From the NCBI RefSeq assembly GCF_010470675.1, contig NZ_VOIQ01000016.1:52251-116250 (forward strand): a stretch of 64,000 nt of DNA, written 5' to 3'. The DNA comes from Desulfovibrio sp. JC010. GTDB taxonomy: Bacteria > Desulfobacterota > Desulfovibrionia > Desulfovibrionales > Desulfovibrionaceae. Both the position numbers and the translations under genes were made by a program. The number at the start of each line of letters is the position of its first letter. Within the stretch, counting starts at the first letter, position 1. The notes under the pieces are model-generated. The model ran no database searches and had not been told where the DNA came from. It saw only the letters and a program-made list of their open reading frames with translations. Positions 52,397 through 62,279 of this stretch are shown piece by piece.

Positions 52397-53512
52397 TTAC
52401 CTTTTACACTGGTTCAGATCACTCAGGGAGTTGATCAGGCTGTTGTACAGATTTACATCCGAAACCTTGGTATGCCGCTTGGCAATAGTGGCGGTCACAC
52501 CCTTGATGCATTTTACAACCTTGCCGCCGCCTTGCAGGATGGCTGCTGTGGTGTAGTTGCGTTCGATAAATGCACCGAGGTCGTTGTCCTTGGTTCCGGT
52601 CTTGATTATCAGCTTGTAGACTACCTGCGGTTTGGGCAAACGCATGGTGGTCTGGTAGACATTATCTCGTTCGGAAAATCCGGATTTATCCGCCCCCTGC
52701 TGGAATGATACGCCGAACATGGATACCGCTGCATGCAGTCCGCGTCTGAACGCAGGCCCGCGCGATTTTGGCGGGAGCACAAGGTTCTCTTCAGAGAGAG
52801 CCTGCGACGCAAGCATCTGGGCCAGTGATTTATATTTGGCGTGGTTTTCGATACGTTTTTGCGTACCTTTGGAAAGCTCGATTTGTTTTATTTCGCACGT
52901 TTTTGTGGAAAACAGGTAGTCGAGATCGGCAAGGCATTTGCCCAGCTCGTTCTGGGCACCCGGTTTAAGTCGTTTTTTGTCAGTGAAAAAACCGACAATG
53001 GCGGCCCTTATCTGCCCGGCAAGCGGGTTCAGGCTGAAGCTTGGGGTTTTATCAAGATAGGGAACTGAGATCAGCATGGGGGCAGAGTATACCAAAGATT
53101 CCGTTGCGGCCTGAAAAAGCAGGAAGTTCAGGCCGATATAGACCCGCCCCTTATACAGTCGCTGTTCAGCTGATCCGTATTCGTCCACAAATGAAATCAC
53201 ATTGTCCACAAATAGCAGGGGGACGAGGATGGATTCGGGATCGAATTTGGTGTTGAATCCGGCCCGTTTTATGTTCACACCCTCGTTTTTAGCTGCAGCG
53301 CGCTTTAGAAATCCAAGCACCCCTTTGCGCAGGGCTTTTTTGAACTGCTTGTCTTTGAGGATTGTTTCAAGCTCTGCCTTGTGGCGGTCCTTTTCTTTAT
53401 TGCGCACCTTGCCGATGGCGGATGGAATGATATAAAGCTCCTTCGCCTCGGACCATGCGGGACAAAGCAGCATGGCCAGTAGAACCGGAATTATGCACAA
53501 TAAGCGGACCAT
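52397..53512 (-). CDS. Exported protein of unknown function (cassette gene 3)
   Basis: 371 residues from ATG 53512, which lies 4 bp after the small lipoprotein gene; the open frame further upstream overlaps that gene and lacks a signal. Sec signal peptide (about 1-22, ending WSEAKE). Basic helical N-terminal part, then VPLLFVDNVISFVDEYGSAE and a mid-region of likely beta strands. Four cysteines lie in the mature part. No family recognised. Confidence 0.75.
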   Translation of the reverse strand: MVRLLCIIPVLLAMLLCPAWSEAKELYIIPSAIGKVRNKEKDRHKAELETILKDKQFKKALRKGVLGFLKRAAAKNEGVNIKRAGFNTKFDPESILVPLLFVDNVISFVDEYGSAEQRLYKGRVYIGLNFLLFQAATESLVYSAPMLISVPYLDKTPSFSLNPLAGQIRAAIVGFFTDKKRLKPGAQNELGKCLADLDYLFSTKTCEIKQIELSKGTQKRIENHAKYKSLAQMLASQALSEENLVLPPKSRGPAFRRGLHAAVSMFGVSFQQGADKSGFSERDNVYQTTMRLPKPQVVYKLIIKTGTKDNDLGAFIERNYTTAAILQGGGKVVKCIKGVTATIAKRHTKVSDVNLYNSLINSLSDLNQCKR

Positions 53513-53516
53513 ATTT

Positions 53517-53735
53517 TTACCACTGGTGTCCCTGAATATTATCTTGGGCTTCCTGATCCTTGATGTCTTCTGTTTTATGCTTGGAGCTTTCTGTTTCATC
53601 TTTCAGGTCCCCGGCTGATTCACCTACGTCATGCATGGTGGTCTTGGCTGACTGGGCATGCTGGAATTTTTTTGCACAACCGGTGGAGCCGAGCAGCAGC
53701 ATGGAGCAGATGATGAGCATCAGTATTTTTTTCAT
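53517..53735 (-). CDS. Small lipoprotein (cassette gene 2)
   Basis: 72 residues. Signal peptide with lipobox STGC (Cys at residue 20), leaving a mature peptide of about 53 residues that is hydrophilic, rich in D, E, K, Q, S and H, and probably helical or disordered. It looks like an entericidin- or Lpp-sized envelope peptide without clear homology. ATG with AGGAG upstream. Confidence 0.8.
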   Translation of the reverse strand: MKKILMLIICSMLLLGSTGCAKKFQHAQSAKTTMHDVGESAGDLKDETESSKHKTEDIKDQEAQDNIQGHQW

Positions 53736-53759
53736 TGGTATACTCCTTTTGAATTTTGT

Positions 53760-55517
53760 TTAGTCTAGCATGTCTTCAGCCAGAGCAACAGAGGAAGCTT
53801 TCTCTTCTACCTGCTTAAAGCCGGATGCGGCCTGACTGGCAAGCTTCTTTTTCAGTCTGCTGCTTAAGGTCAGTTTTTGCTGGTAATAAGATTCGAGCAT
53901 GGTGGTGACCTGCGTGTTTTTACGGCGTGCGGTCATGATAATGCTGCTGATATCTTTGCCCTGTTTTGTGATTACAGCCGAGTTGCCTTCAATGTAGTTG
54001 AAGTCGGCTTCAAAGTCGTTGAAAAGGCTTTGCAGGCTCTCAAATTGTTCCATGGTATCCATAAGCCTTGGAAGTGCAGCTATTGCCCCGATGGGGTTAT
54101 TCTGGGCATTACTTATCTGTGCAACCAGTTCTGCAATGGAGAGGCCGATAATTGTCAGTTGTTTGGTAACTTCCGCACTCATCTGTTCGCCTTTTTCAGC
54201 ATATGAGTTCATGGCCCGGTCAATGCTCAGGATAACATTGCCTGATTTGTCCATGCTCATGTCGTAAAGTGCATTGGATGCGTGCAGATTGGTGGAAAAT
54301 GAACTGATGATGGAGTCGAGGTTTTGAAGCTGTGCTGCATTGAGCTGTGAAAAATCAGCAGCTTCTGATTTTATCCGGCTTTCCAGAGCCTTGAGCATCC
54401 TGCCGTTCTCGGCAATTTTTACCGCCGCTCCTTCGATTGAGTCGGTGGGCTCGTATGAAAGGTCTTTGATGAAAGCCTTGATGGAGATCTTTTTCATGCC
54501 TGTGGAGCTGACACCCCGTGCTGTATCTGCCGCGGCCTTGTAGTTCTGGTTCATGGCGGAAACAGTTTTGCCCACCAGAGATTGCAGGGCGCGGGTCTCG
54601 TTGAGTGCGCCGAGCATCTGCTCTCTGATTTCAACTGTTTTTTTTGCCAACTCCTTGCTTGTGTCCAATGTTTTCAGGATATTGATAAGAGCGTCGTTGG
54701 TGCTTTGGGGCTGGGCGGCCTGCATGTTCTTCTGTCCGCCACCCATAAGTGCCTGGGCAAAGGCACCGAATAATGCCATCGCGGCCTGATTGTCTCCGCT
54801 GCTTTTCTTTTTAACTGTTTTTTTCTTGGTTTTGGTGCTGGTCCTGATTTTGATTTTTTCTTTTTTGGGCTTGGGGGCAAACTTTTTTGCAGGCGTTGCC
54901 GCTGCAATATTGGTGGATCCGGAATCTTCCGGTACTACTTTGGCGGTAAAGGTTCTTGTTTCAGTCTTGGCTATGGGGGTCAGCGGGTCGGCAACACATA
55001 CTTTGGTGAAAGCATAACCTTCAAAGTCTTCACCTTTGATCAGGTAAAAATCGTTTTCAACACCCATGATGTCGAAGGTGGTCTGGGGCTGCAGTATCCG
55101 GACGCTGGGAGATTTCTTGCTGGCTGCTTCGTAGACAACGGCTTTTTCTTTGTTGCGTCCTCTGGTGCCGAGGTAGTTTCCGAAATCAAGATTGATCAGC
55201 TTGTGGTAGACGAAGCCGGGCTTTCCGCTGCCGTCCATACGTTTGATTTTGTACCAGTTGCCGTTCTTTCCGACCAGTTCCACCTGTGTGTTTCTGGCCA
55301 GAATATCAACAATATCCGCTTTGGATGACGAGACTTCGCGGACATTGCTTTTAAGGAGTGATCTACCTGTAACAACGGGTGTGATGACTACTGTTTCTGT
55401 GCGCACTGCAGTTTTGACTGCGTTGTTCTGCTGTTTGTTCTTCTGCGGAATGCATCCTGCTGCAAGCAGGCATAGCGCAAGAGATACCAAAACGTATGAT
55501 ACCAATCTTGATGACAT
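53760..55517 (-). CDS. SH3-domain lipoprotein with long helical C terminus (cassette gene 1)
   Basis: 585 residues. Lipobox AAGC with Cys22. Two SH3-like domains (about 45-105 and 112-165, GNWYKIKRMDGSGKPGFVY and NDFYLIKGEDFEGYAF). A Lys-rich linker (about 195-230, many KK and KPKK) could contact anionic wall polymers. Residues about 240-585 are helical, coiled-coil-like. SH3 domains of this type bind peptidoglycan, so it is likely an envelope anchor. ATG 55517 has GGGAGG at 6 bases. Leads the four-gene exported set. Confidence 0.8.
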   Translation of the reverse strand: MSSRLVSYVLVSLALCLLAAGCIPQKNKQQNNAVKTAVRTETVVITPVVTGRSLLKSNVREVSSSKADIVDILARNTQVELVGKNGNWYKIKRMDGSGKPGFVYHKLINLDFGNYLGTRGRNKEKAVVYEAASKKSPSVRILQPQTTFDIMGVENDFYLIKGEDFEGYAFTKVCVADPLTPIAKTETRTFTAKVVPEDSGSTNIAAATPAKKFAPKPKKEKIKIRTSTKTKKKTVKKKSSGDNQAAMALFGAFAQALMGGGQKNMQAAQPQSTNDALINILKTLDTSKELAKKTVEIREQMLGALNETRALQSLVGKTVSAMNQNYKAAADTARGVSSTGMKKISIKAFIKDLSYEPTDSIEGAAVKIAENGRMLKALESRIKSEAADFSQLNAAQLQNLDSIISSFSTNLHASNALYDMSMDKSGNVILSIDRAMNSYAEKGEQMSAEVTKQLTIIGLSIAELVAQISNAQNNPIGAIAALPRLMDTMEQFESLQSLFNDFEADFNYIEGNSAVITKQGKDISSIIMTARRKNTQVTTMLESYYQQKLTLSSRLKKKLASQAASGFKQVEEKASSVALAEDMLD

Positions 55518-55623
55518 GAAATACCTCCCTATATTCATGTATATGTACTGGCCCTAAAGATTTCTATAGCTGACAGATTATAAAAATCATACCAAGTCTC
55601 GGCTTATGGCATATTTTCTAAAT

Positions 55624-55653
55624 AGAATAAAGTAGTTTAACTTATTTTGTCGA
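55624..55653 (-). promoter_or_regulatory. Possible promoter of the exported cassette
   Basis: Minus strand TCGACA (55648-55653), 18-bp spacer, TATTCT (55624-55629), about 107 bp upstream of the first ATG. Confidence 0.4.
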
Positions 55654-55716
55654 TAAAAAAATGAATTTTTTGCATGTCGCGCAGGGCGGAGGAATTTTGT
55701 TGGCGCGGCGTAAAAG

Positions 55717-55754
55717 AAAAAATCCCGTGAAGATCAATCATCACGGGATTTTTT
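55717..55754. terminator. Terminator directly after uppS
   Basis: Perfect 14-bp stem AAAAAATCCCGTGA (55717-55730) with 55741-55754 around a 10-base loop; T tract on both strands. Confidence 0.92.
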
Positions 55755-55774
55755 ACGATATTGCTAAGGCAAAT

Positions 55775-56470
55775 TTAAATCTGATCGCCGGTCTTGCCGA
55801 AACGACGCTGGCGTCCGGCAAAATCGGCCAGAGCTTTATCCAGTTCTTCAGGGGTGAAGTCAGGCCAGTAGACATCGGTGAAATAAAGTTCCGAGTATGC
55901 GGCCTGATAGAGCAGGTAATTTGATAAACGCTGCTCTCCGCTGGTGCGGATGATCAGGTCCGGGTCGGGCTGCCCGGCAGTGTACAGGTAGCCGGACAGG
56001 GTTTCCTCGGTAATCTTATCTTCACTGATTCCTTCAGAAATCATTTTTCTGCAGGCCCTTACCAGTTCATCCCTGCCTGAATAGTTCAGGGCCAGATTGA
56101 GGGTCATGGACTTGCAGTTTTCCGTTTTTTTTATGGTGTGGGCCACAACTTGTCTTACGCCGAAGGGGAACTCAGAGAGTTCCCCCAGTATTTTCAGGCG
56201 TACACCCTGCTCACGCAGGCTGGACAATTCTTTTTTCAGGAAGACTTGCAGAAGATCGAATAGTGTTGCGATTTCGTCTTTGGGTCTGGCCCAGTTTTCC
56301 TTGGAAAAGGTATACAGAGTCAGGTGTTCAACGCCGAGTTCGCGGCATCTGGTGACGATGTTTTTCGCAGCTTCGGTCCCGGCCTTATGGCCTTCGCTTC
56401 GCTTTAGTCCTCGCGATTTGGCCCACCGTCCATTGCCGTCCATGATGACGGCGATATGTCGGGGCGTCAT
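55775..56470 (-). CDS. uppS: Isoprenyl (undecaprenyl diphosphate) synthase
   Basis: Makes the C55 lipid carrier for peptidoglycan and other glycans. 231 residues, cis-prenyltransferase. Catalytic D11 in IAVIMDGNGRWAKSRG; the GHKAGTEAA and SGEQRLSNYLLYQAAYSELYF motifs are conserved. 4 bp after frr. In many bacteria cdsA follows directly; here a terminator does. Confidence 0.95.
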   Translation of the reverse strand: MTPRHIAVIMDGNGRWAKSRGLKRSEGHKAGTEAAKNIVTRCRELGVEHLTLYTFSKENWARPKDEIATLFDLLQVFLKKELSSLREQGVRLKILGELSEFPFGVRQVVAHTIKKTENCKSMTLNLALNYSGRDELVRACRKMISEGISEDKITEETLSGYLYTAGQPDPDLIIRTSGEQRLSNYLLYQAAYSELYFTDVYWPDFTPEELDKALADFAGRQRRFGKTGDQI

Positions 56471-56474
56471 GATA

Positions 56475-57032
56475 TTAGATTTCCAGAATTTCCTTCTCTT
56501 TTTCGCCGCATGCTACATCGCATTTTTTGACGTAATCATCAGTGATTTTCTGTACGTCGTCCTGAGCTTTGCGCTGTTCGTCTTCGGATATATCCTTGTC
56601 CTTTTCCAGCTTTTTCAGGGTGTCGTTCATGTCGCGACGAACGTTGCGGATAGCGATTTTGGAATCTTCGGTGTACTTTTTAGCGATTTTAACCAGTTCC
56701 TTACGGCGTTCCTCAGTGAGGGGCGGAATGGTGATACGCAGTACTTTACCGTCATTAACAGGGTTCAAGCCGAGGTCGGACTGCTGCAGGGCTTTCTCAA
56801 TAAGCGGGAAAGCTCCTTTATCCCAAGGCTGGATGGAGATGGTCCGGGAATCGGGAATAGAAACGGAAGCCAACTGGTTAATGGGAGTAGGGGTTCCGTA
56901 GTAATCAACGGAAACGTTATCCACCAGCGAGGTGGCTGCACGACCGGTGCGCAGTTTTGCGAAATCGTTTTCCAGTGAGGTCAGTGCGCCTTCCATTCTT
57001 TTTTTGCCGTCGGCAAGAACTTCCTTAATCAT
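56475..57032 (-). CDS. frr: Ribosome recycling factor
   Basis: Splits post-termination ribosomes together with EF-G. 185 residues, the usual length; [33 protein letters not shown] core (here [14 protein letters not shown]) and [11 protein letters not shown] are diagnostic. 2 bp after pyrH, in the common tsf-pyrH-frr-uppS order. Confidence 0.96.
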   Translation of the reverse strand: MIKEVLADGKKRMEGALTSLENDFAKLRTGRAATSLVDNVSVDYYGTPTPINQLASVSIPDSRTISIQPWDKGAFPLIEKALQQSDLGLNPVNDGKVLRITIPPLTEERRKELVKIAKKYTEDSKIAIRNVRRDMNDTLKKLEKDKDISEDEQRKAQDDVQKITDDYVKKCDVACGEKEKEILEI

Positions 57033-57034
57033 TA

Positions 57035-57754
57035 TTATCCTCCGTGAACAATTGTTCCGATCTGCTCACCTTTAACAACCCGTTCGATATTTCCTTTTTC
57101 GAAAAGGTTGAAAACAATGATGGGCATGTTGTTATCCATGGCCAGTGAAGTGGCGGTGGAGTCCATTACACCCAGTCTCTTTTCCAGAGTTTCAAGGTAG
57201 GTGATAGATTCAAATTTAACTGCATCGTCGTGCTTCATCGGGTCCTTATCGTAGACACCGTCCACTTTAGTCGCCTTGATGATAGCCTCGGTCTTAAGTT
57301 CCATGGCCCTGAGTGCTGCTGCGGTGTCGGTAGTGAAATAAGGGTTACCGGTACCGGCTGCACAAATTACAACCCTGCCTTTTTCAAGGTGGCGTACGGC
57401 CCTGCGGCGAATGTAAGGCTCGGCCACGGCCTGCATGGGGATGGCGGACATAACCCTTGTATCACATCCCAGCTTTTCAAGGGCGTCCTGAACAGCCAGA
57501 GCGTTCATGATGGTTGCCAGCATTCCCATGTAGTCGGCGGAAGCGCGGTCCATGCCTTTTGCAGAATCAGACATGCCGCGAAAAATATTACCGCCGCCGA
57601 TGACCAGAGCGACCTGAAGTCCTTTCTTGGCAACCTCTGCAATTTCGCCTGCAAATTGGCTGATTGCTGAAGGTTTGATACCGAACTGCTGGTCGCCTGC
57701 CAGTGCCTCACCGCTGAGTTTGATCATTACCCGTGAATAGCGCAACTTGTCCAT
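57035..57754 (-). CDS. pyrH: Uridylate kinase
   Basis: Phosphorylates UMP to UDP; hexameric, amino-acid-kinase fold. 239 residues. [21 protein letters not shown] and [13 protein letters not shown] are the family motifs. A 419-bp leader with a strong hairpin separates it from tsf. ATG preceded by GGAGAAAGT. Confidence 0.96.
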   Translation of the reverse strand: MDKLRYSRVMIKLSGEALAGDQQFGIKPSAISQFAGEIAEVAKKGLQVALVIGGGNIFRGMSDSAKGMDRASADYMGMLATIMNALAVQDALEKLGCDTRVMSAIPMQAVAEPYIRRRAVRHLEKGRVVICAAGTGNPYFTTDTAAALRAMELKTEAIIKATKVDGVYDKDPMKHDDAVKFESITYLETLEKRLGVMDSTATSLAMDNNMPIIVFNLFEKGNIERVVKGEQIGTIVHGG

Positions 57755-57953
57755 ACTTTCTCCCGTTTTTCCGCGGATCTTGTCCGGTTATGAGTAGATA
57801 TATCGGCCGGAGATTGAATTATCTGGCGCGGGAGGGGCGTTCCCTCCTGTCTTCCGGCTGTATAATATGTTTTTCCCGTTTCCGTTCAGTTGCCCGATGT
57901 TACCAGAAAATCCCGCGTCCGGTAATCAACAGGTCAGAAATTGCTCCTTTAAA

Positions 57954-57996
57954 AAGCTCAAACCCATACGGACAGGTTCCGTATTGATTTGAGCTT
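57954..57996 (-). promoter_or_regulatory. Terminator-like hairpin in the pyrH leader (possible attenuator)
   Basis: Minus strand: AAGCTCAAA pairs with TTTGAGCTT (9 bp), an internal loop of 3+3, then ATACGGA with TCCGTAT (7 bp), loop of 5, and a run of five T. It lies 200 bp upstream of the pyrH ATG, downstream of the tsf terminator. Confidence 0.6.
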
Positions 57997-58140
57997 AGAA
58001 AAATATCCACCGCTGAACTTTCCGCATATTGTTTCGGTCAGTTCGTTTTCGCGGCTTTAGGTCGCTGTGAGGAGCAGGTAGTCGGTGTTTCAAATTTATC
58101 CTTGGTCGGAGGTGATCCGCTTGTTAAAAAAAGGACAAAA

Positions 58141-58164
58141 AAAACGGGCCTTGCGGCCCGTTTT
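58141..58164 (-). terminator. Terminator after tsf
   Basis: AAAACGGGCC pairs with GGCCCGTTTT around TTGC; on the minus strand more T residues follow. Confidence 0.9.
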
Positions 58165-58173
58165 AATGAAGTC

Positions 58174-58794
<621 letters not shown>

Positions 58795-58796
58795 GA

Positions 58797-59576
58797 TTAT
58801 TTTGCCTCCTGAGGAGTTTCTTCTTTAGCTTCAGTTTCTACAGCTTTCTCAGCAGCTTTGGTTTCTTCAGCTTCCATAGCTTTGTCTTCCTTGCGGCGTG
58901 CTGCGCCTTCGAGGCAGGCATCAGCCATGTGGGAAGCGAAGAGCTTGATAGCGCGGATAGCGTCATCGTTGCCGGGAATGATGTAGTCAACCATATCGGG
59001 ATCGCAGTTGGAGTCTACTACTGCAACTACGGGGATACCGAGCTTGCGGCATTCCTGAATAGCGATCTGCTCACGCTTGGGATCGATGACGAAAGCAACA
59101 GCGGGTGCACCGTTCAGGTCTTTGATACCGCCGAGTGCGAGGTTGAGTTTCTTAACCTCACGACCCATCATTACGATTTCTTTTTTGGGGAAACGTTTGA
59201 TGGAACCGTCTTCGAACATTTCTTCAAGCTTTTTGAGGCGATCGATGCTTTTTTTGATGGTCTGGAAGTTGGTCAGAGTACCACCCATCCAGCGGTGGGT
59301 CACGTGGAACATGCCTGCGCGGGATGCTTCAGCAGCGATGGCTTCCTGAGCCTGACGCTTGGTGCCGATGAAAAGAACTTTGCCGCCTTTTGCAACGGAG
59401 TCTGCGATGAAGTCGTGAGCTTTACGGAAAAGCTTTACGGTCTGCTGCAGGTCCATGATGTGGATACCGTTACGTGCGCCGAAAATGTAAGGACGCATTT
59501 TGGGGTTCCAACGACGGGTCTGGTGACCAAAGTGAACACCGGTCTCCAGCATCTGTTTCATAGTTACGTATGCCAT
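58797..59576 (-). CDS. rpsB: 30S ribosomal protein S2 (uS2)
   Basis: Late-assembling 30S protein that bridges head and body. 259 residues from ATG 59576, which has AGGAGGAAATT upstream; the open frame to 59624 is leader. [28 protein letters not shown] and [16 protein letters not shown] are diagnostic. The C-terminal 30 residues are a Glu/Ala/Lys tail. The leader has a small hairpin CCTGCAA-3-TTGCAGG at 59618-59634. Confidence 0.96.
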   Translation of the reverse strand: MAYVTMKQMLETGVHFGHQTRRWNPKMRPYIFGARNGIHIMDLQQTVKLFRKAHDFIADSVAKGGKVLFIGTKRQAQEAIAAEASRAGMFHVTHRWMGGTLTNFQTIKKSIDRLKKLEEMFEDGSIKRFPKKEIVMMGREVKKLNLALGGIKDLNGAPAVAFVIDPKREQIAIQECRKLGIPVVAVVDSNCDPDMVDYIIPGNDDAIRAIKLFASHMADACLEGAARRKEDKAMEAEETKAAEKAVETEAKEETPQEAK

Positions 59577-59730
59577 AATTTCCTCCTGGGTTTTTCCTCC
59601 ATCCCGGCGATAATGAACCTGCAACCGTTGCAGGCACCCATATTGAGGCCGGAATGTGTGATTTGGCTACGCACCATTACAGGGATTAGCCGCAAAAGGC
59701 AACCCTAGGTGCGATGTTTTTTGAAAATTC

Positions 59731-60498
59731 TTACTGCACCGGCGTGTTCAGCGAATCATCGTCAACAACCGGGTTGCTGAGCTTGCCGATTCCTTCAATC
59801 TCCACTTCGACCCGGTCTCCGGCAGTCAATGTACCGATTCCCGGAGGTGTCCCGGTCAGGATAACGTCACCGGGATTGAGGGTCATGTGGTGTGAAATAT
59901 AGCTGACCAGTTCTGCCGGGCTGTGCTGCATGTCGGCAATGGTGCCTTCCTGCCGGACCTTATCATTAACTATAGTACGGATGCCCAGTCCGCTGACGTC
60001 AATATCGGTTTCAATGCAGGGACCGATGGGAGCGAAGGTGTCGAAGCCCTTGGCCCGGGTGAAGAGAGTATCCTTGCGCTGGAAATCCCGTGCGGTCACA
60101 TCGTTGGCGCAGGCGTAGCCGAAAATTCGCGGCGCAATATCATGCGGCATCACATTTTTAGTTGTCTGCCCCATGACTACGGCCAGTTCTCCTTCATAAT
60201 CCACCTGTTGCGAGGCGGAGGGGATGATAATTGCGTCGTTATCCCCGATCACCGCGGAGGGCGGTTTGAGGAAAATCATGGGTTCGTCCGGGATGGCCAT
60301 ATCCAGTTCCGCTGCATGGGCTTTGTAATTGAGTCCCACACAGACGATTTTGGAAGGCACAACAATGGGCAGGACCGTGCATTCAGAGGTCGGAATAGGT
60401 TCGGAACCGGGCTGTCCGGTAACCAGACTTTTGAAATATCCTTCCTCTAAAGTTGCGTAAAATATTCTTTCGCCATGCCTGATCCTGTAGACTTTCAT
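59731..60498 (-). CDS. Fumarylacetoacetate hydrolase family protein
   Basis: Hydrolase/isomerase/decarboxylase of 2-oxoacid-type compounds, metal-dependent. 255 residues. N-terminal short domain, then the FAH fold with VGLNYKAHAAEL, DYEGELAVVMGQ (metal-binding Glu), FGYACANDVTARD and VILTGTPPGIG. The substrate cannot be told; members include 2-hydroxyhepta-2,4-diene-1,7-dioate isomerase and acylpyruvases. Stands alone between rpsB and rnj. Confidence 0.9.
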   Translation of the reverse strand: MKVYRIRHGERIFYATLEEGYFKSLVTGQPGSEPIPTSECTVLPIVVPSKIVCVGLNYKAHAAELDMAIPDEPMIFLKPPSAVIGDNDAIIIPSASQQVDYEGELAVVMGQTTKNVMPHDIAPRIFGYACANDVTARDFQRKDTLFTRAKGFDTFAPIGPCIETDIDVSGLGIRTIVNDKVRQEGTIADMQHSPAELVSYISHHMTLNPGDVILTGTPPGIGTLTAGDRVEVEIEGIGKLSNPVVDDDSLNTPVQ

Positions 60499-60575
60499 CT
60501 ATTCTCCCGGTCTGAAGTTGACTGCAAATCGAAGATTAGCACAAATCTGAAATTCATTAAACAGCGGCAGTGTTT

Positions 60576-62279
60576 TTATAGGATGCATTTGTCACATTTG
60601 GCGTCGATGTCTTTTTCTTCATCTCCGGTCAGGGATATGGCCAGCGGGATAACCACCGGATCGCGGCCCAGTACCTTGCGGAAAAAGCGGCGCAGGGCGG
60701 AACGGATGCGTTCTTTGAGCTTGTTGGTGTGCCCCGGAGGAATGTTCTCGAAAACATCAAGTACAATGCATTTGGCATCTTCCAGCAGGTGGGAGTATTG
60801 CTGTTCGAAGACAAACCCCTTGGATGTGACTTCCGGTCCTTTGAGGATTTCTCCGGTTTCCACGTCCACCACAAGGGCGACAATGACCAGCCCTTCCCCG
60901 GCCAGCAGCTGGCGTTCCTTGAGTACGGTCTGGCCTACGTCACCTACGCCTTTGCCGTCCACGAGGGTGCATTGCACTGGGACGTTTTCTTCAAAGCGGA
61001 TGCCGTGCAGCAGGAATGTGACCGGTTCGCCGTCTTCGATGACCAGTGCCCGTTCCGGGGCGACTCCGGTCTCAACGGCCAGTCGGGAATGTTTGATCAG
61101 ATGCCTGTACTCACCGTGTACAGGGATAAAATATTTGGGACGTACAGTTTCCAGCATGGTGCGCAGTTCTTCGCGGTGGGCATGGCCGGAAGCGTGGATG
61201 CCCTGAACTTTTTCATAAAGGACTTCCGCACCGAGCTTGTAGAGTCTATTGATAACTCTGGTGATGGCCTTGGTGTTGCCGGGAATAAAGCGCGAGGACA
61301 TGAGCACCAGATCGCCTTCCTTGATGGAAAGCTGGCGGTGGTCCCCGGTGGAAAGGCGCGAAAGGGAAGCCAGTGATTCGCCCTGCGATCCGGTTACCAG
61401 CAGGACTACTTCATCATCGCGGTAATCGGGCAGGTTTTCAAGGTCGATAAGTGTTCCGCCCGGAAAGCGCAGCTTGTCCAGATCGCGAGCCAGATCGATG
61501 TTACGGGCAAGAGATTTGCCGCTGACCCCGACTTTTCTGTCAGTTTCTACAGCAAGGTCGAATATTTCCTGCATGCGCTGGATATGGCTGGAAAAGAGGG
61601 TGACCAGAATACGGCCTTCCGCTTCTATAAAAAGGTCGCGCATGGTGTTTTTGATTTCACTTTCAGTGAGGGCGTGTCCGTCCTGTTCCACGTTGGTGGA
61701 GTCGGAGAAGAGCAGGCTGACCCCCGGCTCGGAAAATTTGCTGATTGCTTCAAGGTCGGTGGCGTGTCCGTCCAGCGGATTGCGGTCGATTTTGAAGTCT
61801 CCGGTATGAACTACCCGGCCCACAGGGGTTTCAATTCCCAGTGCGTAGCCTTCGATGATGGAATGGCAGACCGGGAAAAAGTTGAAATGCATGTCGCCCA
61901 GTTCAATGCGTTCATGGGGCTTTACTTCGCGCAGGTCCACATAATTTTCGAGATTATGTTCGCGGAGTTTGTTTTCCACCAGTCCGAGGGTGAACTTGGA
62001 GCCGTAGACCGGAACATCAATATAAGGAAGCAGCCACGGCAGGGCACCTATATGATCCTCGTGACCGTGGGTCAGGATGATTCCCTTGAGGATGTCTTTC
62101 TTGGTCAGGATGTGGTCGAAGCGGGGGATGGCGATGTCCACCCCGAAAAGGGCGTCATCCGGGAAGATCAACCCGCAGTCGATGACCACCGCGCTTTCAG
62201 CGGTGCTCAGCATCATACAGTTCAGGCCGATTTCACCCAGTCCGCCCAGCGGGCATACTGTAAGCTGTGGATCACTCAT
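60576..62279 (-). CDS. rnj: Ribonuclease J
   Basis: mRNA decay and rRNA-processing nuclease with 5'-3' exo- and endonuclease activity. 567 residues. Metallo-beta-lactamase zinc motif H71, H73, D75, H76 (THGHEDH), HTGDFKIDR, the beta-CASP region SGKSLARNI and GSQGE, and the C-terminal dimer domain. Two Cys near the end (CDKCIL). Its start overlaps the acyltransferase end by 8 bp, so it is coupled. No RNase E gene is visible here. Confidence 0.94.
   Translation of the reverse strand: MSDPQLTVCPLGGLGEIGLNCMMLSTAESAVVIDCGLIFPDDALFGVDIAIPRFDHILTKKDILKGIILTHGHEDHIGALPWLLPYIDVPVYGSKFTLGLVENKLREHNLENYVDLREVKPHERIELGDMHFNFFPVCHSIIEGYALGIETPVGRVVHTGDFKIDRNPLDGHATDLEAISKFSEPGVSLLFSDSTNVEQDGHALTESEIKNTMRDLFIEAEGRILVTLFSSHIQRMQEIFDLAVETDRKVGVSGKSLARNIDLARDLDKLRFPGGTLIDLENLPDYRDDEVVLLVTGSQGESLASLSRLSTGDHRQLSIKEGDLVLMSSRFIPGNTKAITRVINRLYKLGAEVLYEKVQGIHASGHAHREELRTMLETVRPKYFIPVHGEYRHLIKHSRLAVETGVAPERALVIEDGEPVTFLLHGIRFEENVPVQCTLVDGKGVGDVGQTVLKERQLLAGEGLVIVALVVDVETGEILKGPEVTSKGFVFEQQYSHLLEDAKCIVLDVFENIPPGHTNKLKERIRSALRRFFRKVLGRDPVVIPLAISLTGDEEKDIDAKCDKCIL

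Larger units (their letters stand above)
57755..58173 (-). other. Long tsf-pyrH intergenic region
   Basis: 419 bp without a credible gene. On the minus strand it holds, in order, the tsf terminator (58141-58164), a second terminator-like hairpin (57954-57996) and an AT-poor stretch up to pyrH. Promoters for pyrH must lie here, but I see no strong sigma-70 match. Confidence 0.6.

Noticed and set aside
59674..59702. Promoter for rpsB on the minus strand (TTGCCT-17-TAATGG)
   Set aside because: The -10 matches poorly (two of six), so it is not listed, though the position would be suitable.
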